Assembly: GCA_963714125.1 (NCBI GenBank)
Contig: OY970234.1
Coordinates: 434,001 to 498,000, forward strand
DNA from: CAWCAW01 sp963714125
GTDB taxonomy: Bacteria > Actinomycetota > Acidimicrobiia > Acidimicrobiales > UBA8190
DNA length: 64,000 bases
Direction of reading: 5' to 3'
A program made the translations under genes and the position numbers. Under the pieces are notes generated by a model. That model searched no databases. It was not told the DNA's origin and saw only the letters and a list, made by a program, of their open reading frames with translations. Below are positions 16,060-24,995 of the stretch, piece after piece (position 1 is the first letter of the stretch; each line of letters starts with the position of its first letter).

Positions 16060-18021
16060 TCAATCGCCTTGGGTCTCGAGCTTGCCGTCGGCGGCGAATT
16101 CGCCCTGACGTTCGAACTGGGTGCGGTAGAGCTCGGCATAGAGGCCATCGGCGTCGAGCAACTCCTCGTGGCGACCGCGTTCGACGATGCGCCCCTCGGC
16201 GATCACCAGAATCTGGTCGGCTTCGCGCACCGTGGACAGACGGTGGGCGATGACGATGGAGGTGCGCCCGGCCAGCGCCGTGGCCAGCGCCTGTTGGACA
16301 GCCACCTCCGACTCGGAGTCGAGATGGGCGGTGGCCTCGTCGAGCACCACCACGTCAGGCGCCTTGAGGAGCAGTCGGGCGATGGCGATGCGTTGCTTCT
16401 CGCCTCCCGAGAGTCGGTAGCCGCGATCGCCCACGACGGTGTCGAGGCCGTCGGGGAGCGACTCCACCAAGGGAAGGATCTGTGCGGCCCGCAGCGACTC
16501 GATGAGTTCGGGATCGGTGGCCTCGGGCTTGGCGTAGGTGAGGTTGGACCGGATGGTCTCGTGGAAGAGGTGGGCGTCTTGGGTGACGACGCCGACCATG
16601 TCGTGCACCGAGGCCAACGTGGCGTCGCGCACGTCGACGCCGTTGATGCGCACCGCGCCGGACTTGGCGTCATAGAGGCGGGGCACGAGATGACTGATGG
16701 TGGTCTTGCCTGCCCCCGACGGACCGACGAGGGCGACGAGTTCGCCGGGTTGCGCTTCGAAGGAGATATCGAAGAGCACCTGTTGCGACGGCGACTGATC
16801 GAGTACGGCCACCGATTCAAGAGAGGCCAGGGACACCTCTTCGGCGGTGGGGTAGCGAAAGTCGACATGGTCGAAGGTCACCGTGGCCGGCCCGCGAGGC
16901 AGGGGCACGGCATCGGGCTTGTCGTCGATCATGGGGGGAAGGTCAAGGATCTCGAAGACGCGGTCGAATGAGACCAGCGCCGTCATGATGTCTACCTGCA
17001 CGTTGGAGAGGGCGGTGAGGGGGCCGTACAGGCGGGTGAGGTATGCGGTCATGGCCACCACGGTGCCGATGAACAAGATGTTGTGGGCGGCGTGCACGCC
17101 TCCCCATCCGTAGGTCAGCGCCGTGGCCAGAGATGCGGTGAGCAGTAGGGACACCATGAACACCCGTGTGAACATGGCCGTGGTGACTCCGATGTCACGG
17201 ACGCGGCCGGCGCGTTCCTCGAAGCCTTCCACCTCTTGTTGGGTGTGGCCGAAGAGCTTTACCAGCAGGGCGCCCGATACGTTGAAGCGCTCGCTCATGG
17301 TCGTAGTCATCTTGGCGTTGAGGTTGTAGCCCTCGCGCGTGAGCGTCTGGATGCGTCGGCCCACGAGTCGAGCCGGGATGATGAATATGGGCAGCAGAGC
17401 CAACGCCGCCAAGGTGATGGGCCAGTACAGCCAGAACATCAGGCTCAAGATGAGCAGCACGGAGATGATGTTGCTCACGACCGAGGAAAACGTATCGGTG
17501 AACGCTTGTTGGGCGTCGAGAATGTCATTGTTGAGGCGGCTTATCAACGCACCCGTTTGCGTGCGGGTGAAAAACGCAATGGGCATGCGCTGAAAATGAG
17601 CGAACACCTTTGACCGCATGTCGAAGATGAGCCCCTCGCCGACGCGTGCCGAGATCCATCGTTGCCATAGCGATAAGAACGCATCGGCGAGGGCGAGACC
17701 CCCAAGCAACAGCCCGAACAGGATGATGTCGTGGGAGAAATGGCCGACCTGTGTCTTGTGCAATCCGGCCGACCCGGCATCGTCGATAATGGCGCGGTAG
17801 ATGAGCGGGTTGGCTGCACCGACGACGGCGTCGACGATGATGAGCACGAGAAAGATGCCGAGCATCCTTCTGTACGGTCGTGCGAATCGCATGATGCGGC
17901 GCACCAGTCCGGGGGGAAGCGTCTGCTTGGTGACCGAGTTGTCGCGCCGGAACGAGCGCATGAGGCCCATGCCACCGCCACCCATGCCGCCGTGACCGCG
18001 CATACCCATACCCATGCTCAT
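16060..18021 (-). CDS. ABC exporter (fused permease-ATPase, MsbA/LmrA type) with Met/Gly-rich N-terminus
   Basis: A 653-residue half-transporter: about six transmembrane helices (residues 50-340), then an ATPase with Walker A GPSGAGKTT, signature LSGGEKQR and Walker B VVVLDEATAHLD. It is presumed to act as a homodimeric exporter of drugs, lipids or metabolites. The first 25 residues are unusual, running MSMGMGMRGHGGMGGGGMG, a Met/Gly/His-rich segment. The start is fixed by GGGGAGG a few bases upstream and by the ATGA overlap with the MarR regulator stop, so expression is coupled to the regulator. The substrate is unknown. Confidence 0.9.
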   Translation of the reverse strand: MSMGMGMRGHGGMGGGGMGLMRSFRRDNSVTKQTLPPGLVRRIMRFARPYRRMLGIFLVLIIVDAVVGAANPLIYRAIIDDAGSAGLHKTQVGHFSHDIILFGLLLGGLALADAFLSLWQRWISARVGEGLIFDMRSKVFAHFQRMPIAFFTRTQTGALISRLNNDILDAQQAFTDTFSSVVSNIISVLLILSLMFWLYWPITLAALALLPIFIIPARLVGRRIQTLTREGYNLNAKMTTTMSERFNVSGALLVKLFGHTQQEVEGFEERAGRVRDIGVTTAMFTRVFMVSLLLTASLATALTYGWGGVHAAHNILFIGTVVAMTAYLTRLYGPLTALSNVQVDIMTALVSFDRVFEILDLPPMIDDKPDAVPLPRGPATVTFDHVDFRYPTAEEVSLASLESVAVLDQSPSQQVLFDISFEAQPGELVALVGPSGAGKTTISHLVPRLYDAKSGAVRINGVDVRDATLASVHDMVGVVTQDAHLFHETIRSNLTYAKPEATDPELIESLRAAQILPLVESLPDGLDTVVGDRGYRLSGGEKQRIAIARLLLKAPDVVVLDEATAHLDSESEVAVQQALATALAGRTSIVIAHRLSTVREADQILVIAEGRIVERGRHEELLDADGLYAELYRTQFERQGEFAADGKLETQGD

Positions 18022-18551
18022 GACGCCTCCCCGTGTCGGGGCGGGGTGGCATCGCCATGGCGCTCGTGCCCACCGCAGCACGTGTGGCACTCACCGCGTT
18101 CGCACAGCACGCCCAGCAGCCGCAGCAGCTCCGAACTGTCGTCAGCTCCGAGGCTTCCAAAGACAACCTGGGCACTGTTGCGACGGGCCCGCGTCAAGCG
18201 GTCCTGGAGGCGCCGCCCCGCCGGGGTGAGTTCGACCAACACGGAGCGCCGATCGTCAGGATCGGGACGTCGTACGACCAGTCCGGCCGCCTCCACCCCG
18301 TCCACCATGGTCGTCACCGAACGGGGCACCACCTCGAGCTGGGAGGCGATGTCGGCCATGCGGGGCGGCTGACCGGCGCCCGCCACGATGCGCAGCAGCT
18401 TGGCCTGGCCGTAGGTGAGGCCGAGGGGGGCGAGCTGCTGCGAGGAACCACGGCGGAGCCGGCGAGCGGCGTGCGACAACAACTCGGCCAGCTCCGAGGT
18501 GACATCGGGCGGGGCGTCGTGGACGTGAGAGGGGGAGGGTCCTCGGACCAT
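18018..18551 (-). CDS. MarR-family regulator with Cys/His-rich C-terminal tail
   Basis: A 177-residue winged-helix regulator: GLTYGQAKLLRIVAGA, then the recognition region ADIASQLEVVPRSVTTMVD and the wing DPDDRRSVLVELTPAGRR. It likely represses its own operon, which includes the coupled exporter gene. The last 28 residues are atypical for MarR proteins and hold four Cys and four His (CERGECHTCCGGHERH and a final RHGE), suggesting metal or thiol sensing. ATG at 18551 was chosen because GGAGG lies 8 bases upstream; an ATG five codons earlier has no site. Confidence 0.88.
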   Translation of the reverse strand: MVRGPSPSHVHDAPPDVTSELAELLSHAARRLRRGSSQQLAPLGLTYGQAKLLRIVAGAGQPPRMADIASQLEVVPRSVTTMVDGVEAAGLVVRRPDPDDRRSVLVELTPAGRRLQDRLTRARRNSAQVVFGSLGADDSSELLRLLGVLCERGECHTCCGGHERHGDATPPRHGEAS

Positions 18552-18597
18552 GCAGCTGGCCTCCATTTTCGGGGCATTCGGTGAGTAAGACTCTTTG

Positions 18598-18610
18598 TGA
18601 GTATAGCTCA
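18598..18610 (-). promoter_or_regulatory. palindrome overlapping a -10-like element upstream of marR
   Basis: TGAG-TATAG-CTCA is an inverted repeat whose minus-strand reading contains TATACT (18605-18600), a good -10 hexamer about 50 bases upstream of the MarR start. No convincing -35 was seen. A palindrome on the -10 element is the expected arrangement for an autorepressing MarR dimer. The divergent acyl-CoA ligase gene shares the same 147-base gap. Confidence 0.4.
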
Positions 18611-18698
18611 GTATCAGGCGGCCTGAGCGGGGGAGGAGAACGGGCGGCGTTAGGGGCCGAACGGGGGCGCCAAGGGTGGCGAAAGTATCGTCACGTCC

Positions 18699-20381
18699 AT
18701 GACGTCTGTGGCCGAGTTGCTCGTGGCGCGCCGCCACGACGAACACACTGGGTTGTGCTTCGAAGACCAGACGTGGACGTGGCGCCAGGTGGTGGAGGAG
18801 TGCGAGGTGCGCGCCGCGCTGTTGCGGGATCTGCGACGCGACGGCCCGTTTCACATCGGCGTCCTCCTCGAGAATGTCCCGGAGTTCCTCTTCCTCCTGG
18901 GAGGCGCAGCGTTGAGCGGTGCCGTCATCGTGGGGATCAACCCGACGCGCCGCGGTCCCGAGTTGGCCGGTGACATCCGGCACACCGACTGCCAGCTCAT
19001 CGTCACCGATTCGACGCAGGCGTCTCTCCTTGAGGGCCTGGAGACCGGAGTTTCCCCCGGGCGCACCCTGGCGGCGGACTCGGCGGCGTACGCGGCCCTG
19101 TGCGCCGCCGCCGGTGCCGAGACTCGAAGCGGCGGAGCCTCCGACGACGAAAGCGAGCCGGCCCCCGGCCCCGACGCGCTGTACCTCCTGCTCTTTACGT
19201 CGGGATCGACGGGTGCGCCCAAGGCCGTAAAAGTCAGTCAGGGGCGCCTGGCCGAAGCGGCATCGTTCATGGCCGCGGGGTCTCAATTCGGCCCGCAGGA
19301 CGCTTTGTACTGCGCCATGCCCATGTTCCACGGCAACACGCTCAACGCCTGTGTGGTCCCAGCCATGGCGTCGGGAGCCACCCTGGTGCTGCGACGGCGG
19401 TTCTCGGCCACGGGCTTCCTTCCCGACGTCCGTCGCTATGGAATCACGTTCTTCAACTACGTGGGCCGAGCGCTCGGCTACATCCTGGCCACACCGCCCA
19501 GCCCGAACGACACCGATCACAAACTCCGTTTCGCGCTGGGCACCGACGCCTCCCCCCATGACATCAGTGCCTTCAAACGGCGCTTTCGGTGCCCCGTGAT
19601 CGAGGGGTACGGGTCCAGCGAAGGGGCCATATCGCTGTCACGCCTGCCGGGGACACCGCGCAACTCTCTCGGTAAGCCCCCTCCCGGGATGGATGTAATC
19701 GTGGTCAATGCCGACACCCAGCAACAGTGCGCGGCGGCCCGATTCGACGAGGGTGGTCGGCTGCTCAACGCGTCCGAGGCGATCGGTGAGATCGTGAGCC
19801 GGGACGGTGTGAAGCGTTTTGAGGGGTACTACGCCAATGAAGAGGCGGACGCCCAGCGGACGCGTAACGGCTGGTACTGGTCAGGTGACCTCGGCTACGT
19901 CGATGAAGATGGCTTCTTCTACTTCGCGGGCCGTTCGGCCGACTGGCTGCGAGTCGACGGTGAGAATTTCGCGGCCGCGCCCGTGGAACGGATCCTGTCG
20001 CGCTGGCCCGGGGTGAGTGCGACGGCGGTCTACCCCGTGCCCGACCCTCGTACCGGAGACCAGGTCATGGCGGCTGTCGAAATGGATGGTTCGCAGCCCT
20101 TTGCGCCGGAGGCGTTCGCCGAGTTTCTGGGTGCTCAGCCCGACCTGGGGACGAAATGGGCCCCCCGCTTCGTACGCATCGTGGACCACGTGCCCGTCAC
20201 CGGCACCAACAAGGTCGACAAACGTCCGCTTGTCACCCAGCGCTGGGAGACGTCGGACCCGGTGTGGTGGCGGCCGCCGGAAACACGGTCCCTGGCGTAC
20301 CGGCGTCTGACCCCCGAAGACGCCGAGACGCTGCGCCGGGAATTCGACTCCTTCGGGAGGGCCGGACTGTTGGAGATATGA
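18699..20381 (+). CDS. AMP-forming acyl-CoA ligase (FadD17-like)
   Basis: A 560-residue adenylate-forming ligase with P-loop LLFTSGSTGAPKAVK, YGSSEGAISL, GWYWSGDLGYVDEDGFFYFA and the catalytic-Lys region VTGTNKVDKRPLV. The N-terminal GVLLENVPEFLFLLGGAALS and GINPTRRGPELAGDI resemble mycobacterial FadD17, a ligase linked to steroid side-chain activation; that assignment is from memory of the sequence. It is divergent from the MarR/exporter operon and overlaps the following SDR gene by ATGA. Confidence 0.88.
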   Translation: MTSVAELLVARRHDEHTGLCFEDQTWTWRQVVEECEVRAALLRDLRRDGPFHIGVLLENVPEFLFLLGGAALSGAVIVGINPTRRGPELAGDIRHTDCQLIVTDSTQASLLEGLETGVSPGRTLAADSAAYAALCAAAGAETRSGGASDDESEPAPGPDALYLLLFTSGSTGAPKAVKVSQGRLAEAASFMAAGSQFGPQDALYCAMPMFHGNTLNACVVPAMASGATLVLRRRFSATGFLPDVRRYGITFFNYVGRALGYILATPPSPNDTDHKLRFALGTDASPHDISAFKRRFRCPVIEGYGSSEGAISLSRLPGTPRNSLGKPPPGMDVIVVNADTQQQCAAARFDEGGRLLNASEAIGEIVSRDGVKRFEGYYANEEADAQRTRNGWYWSGDLGYVDEDGFFYFAGRSADWLRVDGENFAAAPVERILSRWPGVSATAVYPVPDPRTGDQVMAAVEMDGSQPFAPEAFAEFLGAQPDLGTKWAPRFVRIVDHVPVTGTNKVDKRPLVTQRWETSDPVWWRPPETRSLAYRRLTPEDAETLRREFDSFGRAGLLEI

Positions 20382-21232
20382 CAGCCGGAGGCGCCGGAGG
20401 TGCAGACCTCGAGGGGCGGACCTTCATCGTGACCGGGGCCAACACCGGGATCGGCCGAGCCACCGCCGTCGAGCTGGCTCGCCGGGGCGGACGGGTGCAT
20501 CTGGCCTGCCGATCCGAACAGAAGGCGCAGCCGGTTGTCGATCACATCAACGCTCTATCGGGCCCGGGATCGGCCGCCTTTCTCGCCCTCAATCTGGCTG
20601 ACCTGGCCGCCGTGCGCCAAGCTGCCACCGAGTATCTCGACAGAGGCGAGCCGCTCCACGTACTGGTGAACAACGCCGGCATGGTGGCCCAGCGTGGACT
20701 CAGCGTCGACGGCTTCGAGCTGACCTTCGCCGTCAACCACCTCGGACCGTTTCTGTTCACGACCATCCTTCTGCCCCTCCTCGAGCAGAGCGCCCCGGCG
20801 CGGGTGGTCAACGTTTCGAGCGCCAGTCACTACCAGGCGCGGGTCTTGGACTTCGAGCGGGTGCGCCGCCGCACAAGCTTCACGGGACTCAGGGAGTATG
20901 CGGTGTCGAAGCTGTGCAACGTGCTGTTCACCCAGGAGCTCGCCCGCCGGACAGAGGGGAGCGGTGTGACCGCGTACTCGCCGCATCCCGGGGTGGTGGC
21001 CACCGACATCTGGCGCCGCATTCCCAGCCCCCTGGTAAAGGTGCTGAGGCGTTCCATGCGGTCGCCCGAAGAGGGGGCGCGCCCGTCGCTGCATTGCGCC
21101 ACCTCCGCGCTGGTGGCGGGCGAGTCCGGGCTCTACTACCACGACGGCACGGCGCGCCCGGCTAACGCGCTGGCCACACCCCAGCTGGCCACCGAGCTGT
21201 GGGAGCGCAGCGAGGAATGGGTCCGGGCCTGA
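20378..21232 (+). CDS. retinol-dehydrogenase-like short-chain dehydrogenase
   Basis: A 284-residue SDR with cofactor motif TGANTGIG near residue 19, NNAGMVAQ, Ser in VVNVSSASHY and catalytic YAVSK. The order resembles vertebrate-type RDH/WWOX-like SDRs (ACRSEQKAQ after the second strand, then AVNHLGPFLFT). The start lies inside the ligase stop as ATGA with GGAG just upstream, so translation is coupled. It probably oxidises or reduces a lipid or isoprenoid-like substrate in the same pathway as the ligase; the exact substrate is unknown. Confidence 0.87.
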   Translation: MTAGGAGGADLEGRTFIVTGANTGIGRATAVELARRGGRVHLACRSEQKAQPVVDHINALSGPGSAAFLALNLADLAAVRQAATEYLDRGEPLHVLVNNAGMVAQRGLSVDGFELTFAVNHLGPFLFTTILLPLLEQSAPARVVNVSSASHYQARVLDFERVRRRTSFTGLREYAVSKLCNVLFTQELARRTEGSGVTAYSPHPGVVATDIWRRIPSPLVKVLRRSMRSPEEGARPSLHCATSALVAGESGLYYHDGTARPANALATPQLATELWERSEEWVRA

Positions 21233-21336
21233 GCGGTCTCAAGCCGACCTGACCCGTCGGGCGCCAGCGGAGGCGTGGGCATAGAGTCGCGATAGAACGC
21301 CATACCGGGACCAGGAACACGGACAGGGGACACACC

Positions 21337-21774
21337 ATGGGTTTGATGGACAAGGTCAAGACGCAGGCCACGCAACTGGCCGAAAAGGCGCAGCAAGCGG
21401 GAGCGGCGGGACAGGCCAAGCTGCTCGAGATGCAGGCCAAGAAAAAGGGCGACGCATTGCTCCTCGAGCTGGGCGGGATCTTCTACAGCCAGAAGTCGGG
21501 GCGCGCCGCGCCCGACGCGGAGTCACGCACGGGCGAGCTGATGGACCTTCTCCACAAGCACGAAGCCGAGCACGGCCCTGTCGCCGTCACCTCCGCCAAC
21601 GCGGCGCTGGCCGAGGACAGCGGCGTGATCGACCCCTCGGGGACCATCCCGACCTCCTCGGTCCCGCCTTCGTCGACGACGGCACCACCTCCGCCGGCGG
21701 CCGCGCCGCCTCCTCCTCCGGCCGCTTCGGCTGGTCCCATCCCGCAAGCGCAATACGGCACGGGCGAGAGCTAG
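21337..21774 (+). CDS. small protein with N-terminal coiled coil and Pro-rich tail
   Basis: A 145-residue protein of no assigned function. Residues 1-40 (MGLMDKVKTQATQLAEKAQQ and on) are strongly helical and amphipathic. A middle segment LLLELGGIFYSQKSG is conserved-looking. From about residue 100 the protein is a Ser/Thr/Pro/Ala-rich tail, probably disordered. Similar short helical proteins are widespread in actinobacteria. No signal peptide. It sits between an SDR and an acyl-CoA dehydrogenase gene with gaps of about 100 and 50 bases. Confidence 0.75.
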   Translation: MGLMDKVKTQATQLAEKAQQAGAAGQAKLLEMQAKKKGDALLLELGGIFYSQKSGRAAPDAESRTGELMDLLHKHEAEHGPVAVTSANAALAEDSGVIDPSGTIPTSSVPPSSTTAPPPPAAAPPPPPAASAGPIPQAQYGTGES

Positions 21775-21824
21775 AGGCTCGACGGACCGGCGCTCCGCCG
21801 GCCGGATCAAGGAGGCGACGGAGC

Positions 21825-23135
21825 ATGGCGTGGGACTTCTCCACCGAGCCTGAGTTTCAGGCGAAGCTCGACTGGATGGACGCGTTCGTCCGCGACGAGA
21901 TCGAGCCCGTGGACATGTTGTGGGGCAGTCGGGCCTTTCATCCGCTCGACGACACGTTGCGCAAAATCATCGATCCCCTCAAGGCGCAGGTACGGGCCCA
22001 GGGCTTGTGGGCGTGTCATCTCGGCCCCGAACTCGGCGGCGAGGGGTACGGGCAGGTGGCGCTGTCGCTGATGAACGAGATTCTGGGGCGGTCGCGCTGG
22101 GCGCCCATCGTTTTCGGGTGCCAGGCCCCCGACACCGGCAATGCCGAAATCATCGCCCACTATGGAACCGACGAGCAGAAGGCCCGCTACCTCCAACCGC
22201 TGCTCGAAGGCGAGATCTTCTCGTCGTACTCCATGACCGAGCCCCAAGGGGGATCGGACCCCACCCGTTTCACCACCCGGGCCCGCCGAGATGGCGACGA
22301 GTGGGTCATCGACGGCTACAAGTACTTCTCCTCCAACGCGCGCACCGCCGCGTTTCTGATCGTGATGGCAGTGAGCGATCCCGACGTCAGCGCCTATCAA
22401 GGCATGAGCATGTTCCTCGTCCCCACCGACACGCCCGGTGTGGAGATCGTGCGCAACATCGGACTCATGGGTGAGTCGCTGCGCGACGAGGACGAAGGTA
22501 TGCACGCCCTAATCCGCTACAACGAGGTGCGGCTTCCGGCCGATGCCCTGTTGGGCGGGGAGGGTCAGGCGTTCGCCATCGCCCAGACGCGTCTCGGTGG
22601 TGGGCGCATTCACCACGCCATGCGCACGGTGGGCATGTGCCAGCGGGCGTTCGACATGATGTGCGAGCGGGCCCTGTCGCGCCAGACCCGAGACGGGTTG
22701 CTGGGCGAGAAGTACAACGTGCAGGCGTACATCGCCGATTCCTACGCCCAACTCCTGCAGTTCCGGCTGTTTGTGCTGTACACGGCGTGGGAGATCGACA
22801 AATACCAGGACTACCGCAAAGTGCGCAAGGACATCGCCGCCATCAAGGTGCTCACACCGCAGGTGCTGCACGACATCGTGCAACGGGCCATCCAGGTCCA
22901 TGGCGCCTTGGGAGTGTCCAACGAACTGGCCCTCGGCCAGTTCTGGATGGCTGCCCCCGTCATGGCGCTGGTGGACGGGCCGAGCGAGGTCCATCAGGTG
23001 ACCGTGGCCCGCTCCGTGCTCAAGGGATACACAGCGGCGCCGGGGATGTGGCCGACCGAGCACCTGCCCGCCAAGATCGAAGCGGCGCGAGCCAAGTTCG
23101 CGCAGTACATCGAGCACGAGGTAGCCAACAGTTGA
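21825..23135 (+). CDS. acyl-CoA dehydrogenase (ACAD10/11-like)
   Basis: A 436-residue acyl-CoA dehydrogenase with SYSMTEPQGGSDPTRFTTRA in the middle domain, GYKYFSSNARTAAF, and C-terminal RAIQVHGALGVSNELALGQF. The long ACAD11-type C-terminus and the immediate downstream APH-fold kinase (TTGA overlap) match the gene pair that is fused in animal ACAD10/11 and separate in bacterial levulinate-type pathways. There it acts on a 4-phosphoacyl-CoA made by the kinase, giving a path for 4-hydroxy acids. AAGGAGG lies 10 bases before the ATG. Activity here is inferred from context. Confidence 0.88.
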   Translation: MAWDFSTEPEFQAKLDWMDAFVRDEIEPVDMLWGSRAFHPLDDTLRKIIDPLKAQVRAQGLWACHLGPELGGEGYGQVALSLMNEILGRSRWAPIVFGCQAPDTGNAEIIAHYGTDEQKARYLQPLLEGEIFSSYSMTEPQGGSDPTRFTTRARRDGDEWVIDGYKYFSSNARTAAFLIVMAVSDPDVSAYQGMSMFLVPTDTPGVEIVRNIGLMGESLRDEDEGMHALIRYNEVRLPADALLGGEGQAFAIAQTRLGGGRIHHAMRTVGMCQRAFDMMCERALSRQTRDGLLGEKYNVQAYIADSYAQLLQFRLFVLYTAWEIDKYQDYRKVRKDIAAIKVLTPQVLHDIVQRAIQVHGALGVSNELALGQFWMAAPVMALVDGPSEVHQVTVARSVLKGYTAAPGMWPTEHLPAKIEAARAKFAQYIEHEVANS

Positions 23136-24178
23136 CGCCATCAGATGCCCAAGGGCTCATCGACGAGGATCGCTTGGCCGCCTTTATGGACGAGCGCGAT
23201 CTCCCTGGCTCCGGGGAGCCGCTGCAGACCACGTTCGTCACCGGCGGCGCGTCCAACGAGCTTTTCGAAGTGCGCCGGGGCGAACATCGGGTGGCGCTGC
23301 GCCGGCCGCCGCGAGTGGTGCCCGAAGGTCGCAACGACACCATGCTGCGCGAGTTCCGGGTTCTCACCGCCCTGGCCGACACCGACGTGCCCCACGCCCG
23401 GGTGGTGGCGGTGTGCGACGACCCCGAACTCATGGGGGGTTGCTTCTATCTGATGGAATTCGTCGACGGCTGGTCCCCCATGGGCGGCGGCGGTTGGCCG
23501 GCACCTTTCGACACGGACCTGGAAGCACGGCGCGGCCTCGCCTTCGAGCTTGTCGACGGCATCGCCCGGCTGTCCCGGGTCGATTGGAAGGCACACGGGC
23601 TCGAAGGTTTCGGACGACCGGATGGCTTTCACGAGCGCCAGGTGAGCCGGTGGATGAGCCACCTCGCTGCGGTCAAGTTCCGTGACATCCCCGGCATCGA
23701 CGACGCCGCGGCGTGGCTCGAGACCCACCAGCCGCGCCATTACGTGCCCGGCATCATGCACGGCGACTACCAATTCGCCAACGTCATGTACCGCCATGGC
23801 GCACCGGCGCGCCTCGCCGCCATCGTCGACTGGGAGATGGCGACGGTGGGCGACCCGTTGCTCGATCTCGGGTGGGTGATCCAGGGATGGCTCGATCCCG
23901 ATCAGGAGCGCTCCACGGGAAGCTACGTCGACTACACCGGCATGCCGAGTCGGGCTGAGCTGCTCGAGTACTACGAGGACGTGAGCGGACGTCCCACCGA
24001 CGACATCGACTACTACGTCATCTTGGCCCGCTTCAAGCTGGCCGTCGTCTTGGAGGCGGGCTACGCGCGTGTCGTCAAAGGGCAAGCCGACAATCCGAAG
24101 ATGGAGGCGTTCGGAGACGTGGTGCTTTCTTTGGCGCAGCAGGCCGCAGACCTGGCGGCCTCCACCGACTATCGGTGA
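23132..24178 (+). CDS. APH-fold phosphotransferase, probable hydroxyacyl-CoA kinase
   Basis: A 348-residue kinase-fold protein related to aminoglycoside phosphotransferases. It shows the catalytic loop IMHGDYQFANVMY (HGDxxxxN), the metal-binding IVDWEMATVGDPLLDLGW, and an N-lobe with SNELFEVRRGEHRVALRR. Because it directly follows an ACAD11-like dehydrogenase, it more likely phosphorylates a 4-hydroxyacyl-CoA than an antibiotic. The start is inferred as TTG, overlapping the upstream stop as TTGA with GAGG 10 bases before; the next in-frame ATG would delete about 18 residues. Spacing to the next SDR gene is 42 bases. Confidence 0.84.
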   Translation: MTPSDAQGLIDEDRLAAFMDERDLPGSGEPLQTTFVTGGASNELFEVRRGEHRVALRRPPRVVPEGRNDTMLREFRVLTALADTDVPHARVVAVCDDPELMGGCFYLMEFVDGWSPMGGGGWPAPFDTDLEARRGLAFELVDGIARLSRVDWKAHGLEGFGRPDGFHERQVSRWMSHLAAVKFRDIPGIDDAAAWLETHQPRHYVPGIMHGDYQFANVMYRHGAPARLAAIVDWEMATVGDPLLDLGWVIQGWLDPDQERSTGSYVDYTGMPSRAELLEYYEDVSGRPTDDIDYYVILARFKLAVVLEAGYARVVKGQADNPKMEAFGDVVLSLAQQAADLAASTDYR

Positions 24179-24220
24179 AGGTGCCCACGTCGGTGAGCCA
24201 AAAGCCATGAGCCCAAATTC

Positions 24221-24970
24221 ATGAGCGATGTCTTTGATCTGAGCGGAAAGGTCGCCCTCGTCACCGGCGGCAGCCGAGGGCTCGGGCGCGAGATGGTGCT
24301 CGCCTTTGCCGATGCGGGCGCCGATGTGGTGATCGCCAGTCGCAAGATCGAGGCATGTCGGGAGGTGGCCGCAGAGGTGGAGCAGCGCGGTCGGCGCGCC
24401 CTGGCGCATGCGTGCAATGTCGGGAACTGGGACGAGCTGGACGCCTTGGTCGAGGCCGCCTACGGGGCCTTCGGACGTGTGGATGTGCTCGTCAACAATG
24501 CCGGCATGTCGCTGTTGTACGACCATGTCACCGACGTGACCGAGGCTATGTGGGACAAGGTCGTCGATCTCAACGTCAAGGGAGTGTTTCGCTTGAGCGC
24601 GCTCATCGGCACGCGCATGGCCGAGGGCTCGGGGGGATCGATCGTCAACGTGTCGAGCACGGGATCGATCCGTCCTCGAGGCGACATCCTCCCCTATGCG
24701 GCGGCCAAAGCGGGAGTCAACGCGTTGACCGCCGGATTCGCGCTGGAGTTCGGGCCGACCGTGCGGGTCAACTGCATTATGGCGGGCCCATTTCTTACCG
24801 ACATCACCAAGGCATGGGATATGGAGGCGTTCGCCTTGGGGGCAATGCGTCACGCCTTACAACGAGGCGGGGAGCCACACGAGGTGGTGGGGGCCGCCCT
24901 CTATTTCGCCTCGGACGCCTCGAGCTACACCACCGGAGCGGTACTACGCGTCGACGGGGGAATTCCCTAA
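24221..24970 (+). CDS. short-chain dehydrogenase/reductase
   Basis: A 249-residue classical SDR: TGGSRGLG at about residues 15-22, NNAGMSLLY, Ser in SIVNVSSTGS, and YAAAK. It is the last gene of the acyl-CoA dehydrogenase / kinase / SDR group and likely oxidises or reduces a hydroxy or keto group in the same acyl chain. The end of the gene is convergent with the MscS channel gene, with only 14 bases between the stops. Confidence 0.88.
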   Translation: MSDVFDLSGKVALVTGGSRGLGREMVLAFADAGADVVIASRKIEACREVAAEVEQRGRRALAHACNVGNWDELDALVEAAYGAFGRVDVLVNNAGMSLLYDHVTDVTEAMWDKVVDLNVKGVFRLSALIGTRMAEGSGGSIVNVSSTGSIRPRGDILPYAAAKAGVNALTAGFALEFGPTVRVNCIMAGPFLTDITKAWDMEAFALGAMRHALQRGGEPHEVVGAALYFASDASSYTTGAVLRVDGGIP

Positions 24971-24973
24971 GCC

Positions 24974-24995
24974 CCGGTTGGCTGCTAGGGACCGG
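24974..24995 (+). terminator. candidate bidirectional terminator hairpin
   Basis: CCGGT, a 12-base loop and ACCGG span the short gap between two convergent stop codons. The stem is only 5 bp and no T-tract follows, so the call rests mainly on location. Confidence 0.3.

Noticed and set aside
23132..24178. Aminoglycoside resistance gene
   Set aside because: Although APH-fold, it is coupled to an ACAD11-like dehydrogenase, which fits acyl-CoA metabolism better.
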